Shown in pieces: positions 41,946 to 51,600 of a stretch of 62,000 nucleotides of DNA. The stretch's first letter is position 1, and every line of letters begins with the position of its first letter. The notes under the pieces were generated by a model that saw only the letters and a program-made list of their open reading frames with translations, was not told where the DNA came from and ran no database searches. The stretch comes from Symbiodinium natans (lineage: Eukaryota > Sar > Dinophyceae > Suessiales > Symbiodiniaceae), in contig CAJNDS010002488.1 in the NCBI GenBank assembly GCA_905221605.1, positions 132,900-194,899 of the forward strand. The letters run 5' to 3'. A program made the position numbers and the translations under genes.

Positions 41946-43623
41946 CTAGCTGATGTTGCACATGGCAGCTGCTGCCGCCGTTGCAGGCACTCCGTTCCCC
42001 AGGTCAGCGCCATGCGTGCGAGGCACATCTTCACTGTTAACAGAACAGGTCTGCGCGTCCTTCAGATCGGCTTGCACAGTGCGGCTGTCGCCTCCGCAGT
42101 GAGGATGGCCCCAGGTCACGACAGACCCATCGGCCAGAATGGCAGCAAAGGCACCGCTTGAAGCTTGAATCTGCTGCACGTCCTGAAGCTGACGTTGCAC
42201 GGCACTGCTGTCGCCGCCGCAGGTAGCAAGGCCCCAGGTCACTACACGTCCATCACTCAAAAGGGCGGCAAAGGCATAGTGTGTAGCTTGGAGTTGCTGC
42301 ACGTCTTTCAGCAGGCCTTGTACAACGTTGCTGTCACCACCATGGTCAGCACGGCCCCAGGTCACAACAGAACCATCACCTAGAATGGCAGCAAAAGCGT
42401 CGTGAGATGCTTGGACTTGGCGCACGTCCTTCAGCTGACCTTGCACAGCGCTGCTGTCGCCACCAGCGCGAGCACAGCCCCAGGTCACCACCGACCCATC
42501 GCTCTGAATAGCAGTAAAAGCACCTGCTGATGCTTGGATCTGCTGCGTGTCCTTCAGCTGACATTGCACGGTACTGCTGTCACCGCCATGGTCAGCTTCT
42601 CCCCAGGTTACGACAGACCCATCACCCAGAATGGCCGCAAATGCCCGCGCAGTAGCTTGGATTTGCTGCACGCCTTTCAGCTTCCCCTGCACAACTCTGC
42701 AATCGCCACCAAGGAGCGTCTCGCCCCAGGTCACAACGGACCCATCGCCAAGAATGGCAGCAAAAGCGTAGTCTGTAGCTTGAAGCTGATGCACGTCATG
42801 CAGCCGATCTTGCACACTACTGCTATCACCACCACAGCTAGCATCGCCCCAGGTCACAACAGACCCATCGCCCAGAATGGCAGCAAAAGCGTAGGCGTTA
42901 CCTTGGATCTGCCGGACGTCCCTCAGCTGATCCTTAGGGACAAAATGAACCAAAAAATGGGGGGTTAGATACCCTATAATACTATAATTCCTATAATTCC
43001 AATTAAGGTATATGAGCCCTAAACCCTTTTTAGGGTTCTTCTGGTTCCTAAGGATCCTGCACATCGCCCCTGTCATCGCCAAAGCCCGCGTGGCCCCAGG
43101 TCACAACCTAGGTTGCCCAGTAACCTAGGATGAAAAAGGGTGCCCTTTTTTGCTTCAAGGGGTTTATAAGGGAACCTAAACCTACCAAAAAGGGAATAAG
43201 GGTACTAGTGGGCATCCTAGCAACAGAGCCATCGCCCAGAATGGCGGCAAAAGCGCAGTTGGTTGCTTGAATCTGCCGCACGTCCTCTAGCTGCCTTCTC
43301 GAAGCACGGCTGTCGCCGCCGTATCGAGCATCGCCCCAGGTCACCACAGAGCCATCGCCGAGGACTGCGGCAAAAGCAGCCGCGTTGCTGTAGATGTGGG
43401 TGCTCTTGGTGTGCCAGGTCAGTGTGTCGCCGTTCTTCAACCCCGATTCCTCCAGCGTGGCAGTTCCGTTCAGTACGCGCCCAGAGGAGTCCAACAGCCT
43501 GCCCCTGCCAATGGCAAGAGTCTGCTGTGCTCTGTGCTTCAACGTCTCTACAGTCTCTTCCAGTCCTGCTTCCACTGAGACCGTCCTGCCACTGAGCAGA
43601 CTCACCTCAATTGTAAGCAGCAT
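41946..43623 (-). CDS. Ubiquitin-like domain plus RCC1-like repeat protein A, with two introner-like introns
   Basis: Three exons: 43623-43225 (133 codons), 43107-43057 (17 codons) and 42932-41946 (329 codons with stop), all in phase 0, giving 478 residues. Residues 1 to about 75 form a ubiquitin-like region (MLLTIEVSLLSGRTVSVEAG, then GRGRLLDSSGRVL and NGDTLTW). After it come nine repeats of about 50 residues with AFAAILGDGSVVTWG and GGDSS-V-x2-QLKDVQQIQA, as in RCC1/HERC-type propeller repeats. The two interruptions are short inverted-repeat elements with 4-bp target duplications. Removing them as GT-AG and GA-AG introns restores perfect repeat units. No HECT domain follows. RCC1-like repeats often bind proteins or chromatin; the role here is unknown. 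The last residues (CSVNSEDVPRTHGADL) leave the repeat pattern. Confidence 0.85.
42933..43052 (-). mobile_element. Introner-like element 2 inside the RCC1-A gene
   Basis: A 120-bp insertion with ends CTTAGGGAC and GGTTCCTAAG (inverted repeats), flanked by GATC at 42929-42932 and 43053-43056. On the coding strand the copy of GATC after CAG gives a GA donor and the element end CTAAG gives the AG acceptor; the intron is then 124 nt (43056-42933). The interior is AT-rich and includes one CCCTAAACCCTTTTTAGGG palindrome. Splicing joins CAG to GATCAG and restores the residues V-Q-D-Q-L-R. Confidence 0.85.
43108..43220 (-). mobile_element. Introner-like element 1 inside the RCC1-A gene
   Basis: A 113-bp insertion with ends CTAGGTTGCCCAGT and ACTAGTGGGCATCCTAG (inverted repeats), flanked by CAAC at 43104-43107 and 43221-43224. 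On the coding strand the TSD copy GTTG gives a GT donor (TCT then gttgct) and the element end gives CCTAG as acceptor, followed by GTTGTGACC. The 117-nt intron 43224-43108 removed leaves the residues GDGS joined to VVTWG. Unspliced, the element brings an in-frame TAG. Confidence 0.88.
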
Positions 43624-43982
43624 GATGCTCCGCGGGCAAAAGCCCTCGCTGCTACTCTCTTAAGGGTCACAGAGCAGGTCCCATGCTGAGGTATTTCCAT
43701 TGTTCAATCCTTTTATTTAGGCCAACTCTTCGCATACTAATGCCGCTCAGATTATCCTCCTAACTAGAGCATGAGACTATCGAGATCACACCACGCAAGT
43801 CGCCTGCGCAACCCAAACATATTGTTTGCAGGGATTCAGGCTTTGGGCTTGGGGCCGAGAACCCGTAAAGCTTCTCCGTGGCCCTCTAGCAGCGTGGAAA
43901 CCGTCAGGAAACTTCCCTAACTGCCCTAGCTGCCCTGAATCCCTACACGCTCAACCCTAAACACCTAAACCCCTAAACCCCA

Positions 43983-44095
43983 AGTCTAAACCCTAAACCC
44001 TAAACCCCTAAACCCCTAAACCCCTAAACCCCTAAACCCCTAAACCCCTAAACCCCTAAACCCCTAAACCCCTAAACCCTAAACCCTAAACCCCT
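43983..44095. repeat. Octamer CCCCTAAA array
   Basis: About eleven CCCCTAAA units flanked by CCCTAAA. The extra C makes it distinct from the CCCTAAAA octamers at 7.3 and 24 kb; the complement of this unit appears again at 60720-60860. Confidence 0.95.
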
Positions 44096-44117
44096 GAACC
44101 TTGAACCCACCAATCCT

Positions 44118-46412
44118 ACGGATGCCTTTGAAAGCCACCAGGCCCCCCACATCGCTGCATCGTCAAGGCTGAGGGCGGAGGACCAGCACGGTCTTCATCG
44201 TCCTTCGGCATGGGGGGGGGGGGGGGTAGGTTTAGGGTTTAGGGTTTAGGGTTTAGGGTCTAGGGTCTAGGGTTTAGGGTTTAGGGGAGGTTGTCCTTTC
44301 AAAGGGGGTCTTCAGACTTGAGGTGAGTGTTTAGGGTTCCCGGGGGGGTGAGGTTTGAGCCGTGAGCAAGGTTCTAGGGCTGTCGTCTAACCCTCAAGCA
44401 AAAGCCCTTATGTCGCCAACCGAGGCTTTGAACCCCGTAACCTTGGGGTTTGGGGTTCAGGGTTTGGGGTTTAGGGTTTAGGATGATTCCACCCAACACT
44501 CTTATTTGTCGGGAGGGGGGCGCTTTTGCTTTTTTTAAGGCCTAAGGATTAGGACTTATTCCTAAACTCCAACCCGAAATCTTCAGACCCTAATTCTCAG
44601 GTAGGATTTAGCCGTTTGGGCCTGTAGAGTTTTTGAGGGGAGCCTGCTGAGCAGACCGCAGACCTGACGAAAAGAGGACGCCCCAAACGCCCAGGGTTTA
44701 GGGTCTATAGGGCTTGGGGCCTAGGGGTTTGGGGAAACCCTAAGCCCTAGACTTTATAGTATCCTTAGAAACCCTATGATGATGCCCCTAGCCGTCCACT
44801 TACTAAGTCAAGTGGGCTTTCAAGTGCAAGTTGCACCCAAAGAGGCCCATATCCCTGGTGTTTAAGTATTCTACCTTACAAAAAACCTTGAGCCTATGAG
44901 CCCTACGCCCTAAAACCTAGAGAGATGAACGTACCTTCCCGAACTCAATTGGGGGGGGTCCCCTGGGCTCTTTTGGTCACCACCCAAGTTCGGATCTGGG
45001 GCGGGGGGGGGGGGGGGGGGATGGTTAGGTCTAGGGCTTCAGGGATTTGGGTTTTGGGTGTAGGTTTAGGGCTTAGGGTTTGGGGTTTGGTCGAGGGCCT
45101 CATCCTCGGAAGCAGCCCACTCGTCCTCGACCAGTGTGAGGGAGCTGCGGTTTAGGGCTTCGTTCGGGCTTGAAGAGCTTAGAGGGGATGCTGGGTGGGG
45201 TTGGGCTTACCTGTAACTCCTACATATTTTCCAGTTTCGGCTAGGACTTAGGGTTGAGGAGCTAGTACCTTGCTGTACTTAGGGTTTATAGAGCCTAGGG
45301 TCTAGGAGGGCTCACTTGTACATACAAGTGTAGGCTAACAAAGTCCCTGATGCTTAGCCCTCAACGCATATTCACCCAAGTTCTCGGCAGGACTTATAAC
45401 GCCTCGACAATTCTGCTGGGCAGCCTAAACCCTAGACCCCTGTTTTCTTCTTTTTTGTGTTTATAGAATTTTGTTATTATTATTACTAGAATCATCATCA
45501 TTATTATTAATATTATTATTATTAGGTTTTGTGTTTTTTTTTATCATGATTTTTCTGCTTTTTTTTTTTTTTTTTTGGGGGGGGGGGGGTGGTGTGGTGT
45601 TCAGGTTTAAGGTTTGTATAGGGTTTAGGGGCTTCGTGGGCGGCCCAAATGAGGCCTGGAAACGCTGTGACCCATGTGGGTGTTTCCGAAGGTTGAACCC
45701 GTGAGGGCAGGTCACTTCCAGATGTTGCTGGTGTCTTACCCGAAATCCTAACCCCTGAAACCCTAAACATAAACCCTTGAGAAAGAAACCCTTTAGAAAG
45801 AAACCCTTGAGAAAGAAATAAAACATGGAGGGTTGATCCTACCTTTTTGGGGGCCCTTTCTCCGATTTCGGCATGTCCCTTGCAGTTGAATTTTGCGTTT
45901 ATAGGGTTTAGGGTCTAACAACCCCAAACCCTAAAGAGATTCTCTGCAACTACAAGTTCGTCAGCCCGTGAGAATCCTCAAGCCTTGTAATTGCTGGCTT
46001 TTCGTAAGGGATTTAGGCTACTAATGCAATGGCATTGAGGGTTATCTAGGGTAAATGAGAAACCTACTTCCCTTAATTCCCTATTGAGAACCAGTTGCTG
46101 CTAAGCTATTGCATATACAGGCTTGGCCACAAAGGTGGCACGCAACATGGAACCCTTTCTACACCTCATAAAATACAAGCCTAGTGAGTTTGGGTTTACG
46201 GTTTGGAGCTGAGCCCTAAACCCTAAACCCTAAACCCTACACCCTAAACGCTAAACCCTAAACCCTAAACTCTAAACCCTAAACCCTAAACCCTATCCCT
46301 AAACCTAAACCCTAAACCCTAAACCCTAAACCCTGAGGTTCAGTGCTGATGTGGATCAGCGCGCAGGCGCCTCGACGATAAGCTCGCGCTCGTCACGAAA
46401 GAGCTGCTCAGC
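44118..46412 (-). CDS. Three candidate minus-strand exons
   Basis: 46412-46356 after cttgccag reads AEQLFRDERELIVEAPAR and stops at TGA, the best of the three. About 45735-45630 reads TCPHGFNLRKHPHGSQRFQA. 44213-44118 reads MPKDDEDRAGPPPSALTMQR and stops. They need not belong together, since two end in stop codons. No family recognised. Confidence 0.3.
44228..45110. repeat. Scattered TTTAGGG variants, G-tracts, no confident gene
   Basis: TTTAGGG array at 44228-44285; G-runs at 44214-44226 and 45003-45020; degenerate units elsewhere. Confidence 0.7.
45465..45592. repeat. ATT-rich, poly-T and poly-G tract
   Basis: TTATTATTATTATTAG-type sequence, then a T-run (about 45559-45577) and a G-run (45578-45590). 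Frames here are artefacts. Confidence 0.9.
46200..46335. repeat. CCCTAAA array
   Basis: About 18 units with ACCCTAAACG and CTCTAAA variants, ending close to the exon candidate at 46356. Confidence 0.95.
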
Positions 46413-46440
46413 CTGGCAAGTTAATGGGGCTTGGCTTCTC

Positions 46441-46551
46441 AGGGTCCATGTACCTACGTATATAGTTTTTTTGCTTGAGCCTTATAAGCTACTATGTGGG
46501 AACCGCTTTAAGGCCCAAGTCTATACGATGTGGGTACATGGATCCTTTTGG
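46441..46551. mobile_element. Palindromic MITE, GGATCCATGTACCT family
   Basis: Left AGGGTCCATGTACCTACGTA, right TGGGTACATGGATCCTTTTG; inner GCCTTATAAGCTACTATG and CTTTAAGGCCCAAGT match the copy at 12896-13004. It lies about 100 bp from the 3' end of the RCC1-B gene. Confidence 0.8.
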
Positions 46552-46649
46552 CGTACGGTTGGTTTAGACATGAAGATGTCCCCGTGAATTTAGGGCGGCA
46601 CAAACAACAAATGCCCAGTACACCAAAAAGCTTGGCATCTGTTGTGTCA

Positions 46650-48110
46650 CTATGGGCTTGTCAGCTGACCTAGCGCATGACTGCTGTCGCCACCACGGCC
46701 AGGATCCCCCCAGGTCACAAGCGACCCATCGCCCAGAATGGCAGCAAAAGCGCCTACCGATGCCTGGACCTGTTGCACGCACTTCAGCTGACACTGCACG
46801 GCACTGCAGTCGCCGCCGTAGGCAGCATGGCCCCACGTCACAACAGACCCATCGCCCAGAATGGCCGCAAAAGCTCCTGCCGATGCTTGGATCTGCTGCA
46901 CGTCCTTCAGCTGACCTTGCACAGCACTGCTGTCGCCCCCATCGTCAGCACGGCCCCAGGTCACAACAGAACCATCCCCCAGAATGGCAGCAAAAGCCGC
47001 GTGAGATGCTTGAATGTGCCGCACGTCCTCCAGCTGACCTTGCACTGCGCTGCTGTCACCACCACTGCGAGAATGGCCCCAGGTCACGACAGAGCCATCT
47101 CCCAGAATGGCAGCAAAAGCGCCTACTGATGCTTGGATCTGCTGGACGCCTGTCAGCCGACATTGCACAGCACTGCTGTCACCGCCATAGGCCGCATGCC
47201 CTCAGGTTACGACAGAACCATCGCCCAGAATGGCAGCAAAGGCTCGTGCATTGGCTTGGATCCGCTGCACACCCTTCAGGTTGCCCTGCACAACACTGCA
47301 GTCGCCACCAAAGAGAGCATCGCCCCAGGTCACAACAGACCCATCGCCCAGGATGGCGGCAAAAGCGAAGTCTGTAGCTTGAAGCTGATGCACGTCATGC
47401 AGCCGATCTTGCACATCACTGCTATCACCACCACTGCCAGCATTGCCCCAGGTAACAACAGACCCATCGCCCAAAATGGCAGCAAAAGCGTAGCTGTTAG
47501 CTTGGATCTGTCGAACGTCCCTCAGCCGGTCTTGCACATCTCTGGTGTCATTGCCGAAGCCCGCATGCCCCCAGGTCACCGCAGATCCGTCGCCCAGAAT
47601 GGCAGCAAAAGCGCCTTCTGATGCTTGGATCTTCTGTACGCCCTTCAGCTGACCTTGTGCAGCACTGCTGTCGCCACCGCCGCCAGTGGCAGGAAAACCC
47701 CAAGTAACAACAGACCCATCGCCCAGAATGGCAGCAAAAGCCTGCCAGGTAGCTTGGATCTGCTGTACATCCCTGAGCCGGGATTGCACAGCACTGCTGT
47801 AGCCTCCGTTCTCATCATCACCCCACATCACAGCAGACCCGTCGCCGAGGATTGCAGCAAAACCAGAACCATTGCCATGAACTTGGACGCTGCTCATCTG
47901 CAACGTCAGCGTGTCGCCGTTGCGCAGTTTAGACTCTTCAAGCGTGCCGGCTTCGTCCAGAAGGCTTCCCGAGGAGTTCAAGAGCCTGCCCATGCCAACT
48001 GCGAGCTTGTTTTGAGCTCTCCTCTTCAGTGTCTCTACAGTCTCTTCCAGTCCTGCTTCAAGCGAAGCCGTCCTGCCACTTAGCAAGCTCACCTCAACCG
48101 TCAGCGACAT
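46650..48110 (-). pseudogene. Ubiquitin-like/RCC1-like repeat protein B with one in-frame stop
   Basis: Start MSLTVEVSLLSGRTASLEAG at 48110. A ubiquitin-like region (about 1-75) is followed by ten RCC1-like repeats in one frame of 487 codons. The only break is TGA at 47204-47202, where every other repeat has TGG (the W of VVTWG); the frame continues with GHAAYGGDSS to the TAG at 46650. A single G-to-A change explains it. It could be a young pseudogene, a truncated 302-residue protein, an assembly error or a readthrough/recoded stop. No intron is present. The last repeat ends irregularly (HALGQLTSP). Confidence 0.8.
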
Positions 48111-48169
48111 GAGGCTACGCGGGAGGCAAGGCTTTCACTCTCAGGGTCGCTCCAACGGCCCATACGCCA

Positions 48170-48620
48170 GAATCCTTAAAGAAGGTAAGGGGCCATGCTA
48201 AGGTACCTTCCCTAAACCCAAAGCCCTAAAACCTCAACCCTGAATCCTACAAAGAAGGTAAGGGTCCCATAGGTTCACCACTACATCTGATGATCGTTTT
48301 CGTAGCCGTTGGGGATCGTTGGACCCCAAACCTAACGTTTACGGGTTGGTATCCTAAAGACCCTATCAACCCTATTGAAGCCTGTAAACCCTGTAAATCC
48401 ATATAACCCATATGCACCCCTTAAACATCCTATAACCCCGTAACCCCCCTGCAAAACCCTCAAAACCCTACATGCTCATAAGTCCCCCAAAAAGCAACTC
48501 CTGGTTCGTTTATGGGGGGTTATTGGGGGGGTTATATGGGTTTTAGGGGGTTTAGAGTGTTTAGGGTTTGTAGGGTTGATAGGGTTCTTCGGGTTTAGGG
48601 TTTGTAGGGTTTATACAGGT
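48170..48620. other. Intergenic: element relics and degenerate repeats
   Basis: CCTTAAAGAAGGTAAGGGGC and a second AAAGAAGGTAAGGGTCCCAT suggest a decayed inverted-repeat element at 48175-48265. 48360-48600 has degenerate CCCTATAA, CCTGTAAA and TTTATAGGG units. No gene. Confidence 0.45.
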
Positions 48621-48624
48621 TAAG

Positions 48625-51600
48625 GTCGGAAGCCCCACGTTCAATACCACTCGGAGCTTTTGAAGTGAGCCAAGAGGGTGGAACACCGGAGGTCACAGGA
48701 ACATCCTAGATCCTAATCCCGAAACCCTAATTCCTAAGCCTAAACCCTATAAACCCTAAATCCGAAACCCTAGAGCCTAAACCCTATAAACCCTATAAAC
48801 CCTATAAACCCTAAACCCTAAACCCGAAACCCGAAACCCTAAACCCTAAACCCGAAACCCGAAACCCTAAACCCTAAACCCGAACCCTAAGCCGAACCAC
48901 AGAAGAGAAGCTGAATGGGCTCCTCCACTCATTGAGCAGACCTCTGGGCCATTGGCCAAGCTAAAAGTAGAATTCTGCACCCTAAACCCTAAATCCTAAA
49001 CCCTAAACCCTAAACCCGTAGAAATCCTAAACGCTAAAGCTCACCTAAGGAAAAAATGCAGGAAATTCTAAGCACCCTGAAATGGGAATATGCAGTACAG
49101 GTTAGGTCAGGTCTTGCAAGCCCCTTCGAATCTCAGAGTGTTCCGGATCCATCTGCAAACCCATGCCTCTATTTGCTATGAAACTTCAATGCACAAGTAC
49201 CACATCATCCCTAAATTAACTAAGGTTCTCGCCCTCGAAACAGGGCTCTCCGTCAGGGTCTGGGATTTCCACTTCAGAAACGTTCCATGCCCAAATGCTT
49301 AAACCCGGTTATAAAAAAAAACAGTGAAACCCCAAACGCCCACTCTCTTGGCTGTTGGAATCTTTGTGGACCTTCCCTGGGTGTGCCAGAAGCCACGTGT
49401 TTAGCTCCTGCCGATGTGCGACGCCCTCAACCCTGGACCCGCAAGAGCCTGAAACCCTCAACCCTAAACCCCCCATCAACCCCAAACCTCAACCCTCAAC
49501 TTGAAACCCTCAACCCTGAAGCCTCAACCCTGAACCTCCCGGCAACCCTAAACCCTAAACCCCAAGCCCTAAACCCTAAACCCTAAACCCGAAACCCCAA
49601 ACCCGAAACCCTAAACCCTAAACCCTAAACCCGAAACCCGAAACCCCAAACCCTAAACCCGAAACCCTAAACCCCAAACCCTAAACCCCAAACCCCAAAC
49701 CCCAAACCCCAAACCCTAAACCCTAAACCCACCCCCTAGAACCGCCCTGCAGCCTCCGCTTCGCTGAGGCCGCTCGGGATCACTGGCACCGGTGGGGCAG
49801 CCTGCATCGCGAGTTCGTAGGGTTTTAGGGGGTTTAGGGTTTAGGGTTTAGGGTTTAGGGTTTAGGGTTTAGGTTTGGGGGGTTTATAGGGCGTTTATAG
49901 GGCGTTTAGGGCTTTTTAGGGCTTTTAGGGGTTTTTAGGGCTTTAGGGGTTTTAGGGGTTTAATTAGGGGTTTTAGGGCTTTAGGGGTTTTAGGAGCTTT
50001 AGGGGTTTTAGGGGTTTAGGGGTTTTAGGGGTTTTAGGGGTTTTAGGGGTTTTAGGGGTTTTAGGGGTTTTAGGGGGTTTTAGGGGTTTTAGGGGTTTTA
50101 GGGGTTTTAGGGGTTTTAGGGGTTTTAGGGGTTTAGGGGTTTTAGGGGTTTAGGGTTTTAGGGTTTTTAGGGTTGAGGGGCTTTAGGGTTTAGGGGTTTT
50201 AGGGGTTTAGGGGTTTTAGGGGTTTAGGGGGTTTAGGGGTTTTAGGGTTTTAGGGGTTTTAGGGATTAGGGGTTTAGTGGTTTAGGGGTTAGAGTTTAGG
50301 GCTTCGGATTTAGGGGTTTAGGGGTTTCGGGGTTTTAGGGGTTTTAGGGGTTTAGGGGTTTTGGGGGTTTCGGGGTTTTAGGGGCTTTGAAAGGAAACGG
50401 AGCAACCGTTAGTGGGGCAAGGAAGTCTATCCACTTATAGCTGTCTTCGATCCTGGGAAGGGTCTGCATCAAGGTCTTGGCATGGATGATCATGTGCTCA
50501 TCCGGGTTTGACGGCACCGGAGCGACAAAATAGACAAGCTCAACAGCATGCCTGACTTTCTCCCCGCTCGAAATCTTCAGCATGTGGTCCATGATGAAGC
50601 AAGTTAGGAGCATCACGTCTGAGTCAGCTGTGGCAACGAGCCACATCGTGGTGTCTCCTTCATCCCTTGTCCAGACTTCCTGAGCGACGTTGTACACAAT
50701 CGTCTCGTCAGCTTCCGCCAGAGCTATCGCAACCTCAAGCTCCTTGAAGCCCAGGGTTACGATGCCAGATCGCTGGGCAGTCTGGGGGGGTAGGTACGTA
50801 GGGAACCTGTCGGGAGCCTGTTTCAGAAGAGTTCGGAGAGTCTTGGGTTACATAGCCCCCCCCCTGAACCTCCCTCCCTTGAGGACCCTAGTTTAGGGTT
50901 TAGGGCTTAGGGTTTAGTATAATACTTGGGTGCAAGCCTTTTCTTTACACTGGAGACCGGCTTTTTGTGCCCCCTGCCATCACACAAGCCGGGCGATCTA
51001 CAGTACCCGCAATGAACCCTACAACCTAAACCCTAAACCCCTAATCCTGAACCCTAAACCCGAAACCCTAAACTTGGGGCTTAACCCCCGAAGTCCTAAA
51101 CCCCTAACTAACCCTAAACCCTAGACCCCTAAAACCGAAACCCTAAATCCCATGTCGCCTTGGGCAGTGCCACATTCAGGAAGGCGCGGATCTGCGGCAC
51201 CGGGGCACCCCGGAAAACCATCAGCCTCTGTCGAGAGCGATTAGGAACTGAAACCTTAAATGGCCCTTAAACTTCGATGGCTAATAGGGTTTAGGGTTAG
51301 GGTTTGGGGTTTAGGGTTTAGGGTTCTGTAGGTACCCCAAACAAGAAAGCACAATAATTAGGGTCCGGCCAGTACCCGAATTGAAAGAAAGAAGCCCTTG
51401 GTTAAGTGTTCCGTTTGCGCTGTCGTTGTGGCCACAGAAACCTCTACATAATAAGCCAGCTGTCCTAGAAAACATACACCCATTGGAATTACTTCGTACG
51501 GCGGGCGCATTATGATAAAGACTTCTTGTGCGCCCTTGAGATGCATTTAATCAAAGTGGAGAGAACACTATATCAATTTTATTGCAAACTAGTGCACGCC

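Noticed and set aside
42165-42968. Plus-strand frames with regular HNRPIAQNGSK-like repeats
   Set aside because: Antisense shadow of the RCC1-like repeats on minus; the same pattern appears at 46677-48083 and 54634-55902.
43108-43623. Alternative short RCC1-A protein ending in LGYWAT
   Set aside because: That tail is read from the inserted element; removing it restores the repeat protein in frame, so it is more likely unspliced sequence.
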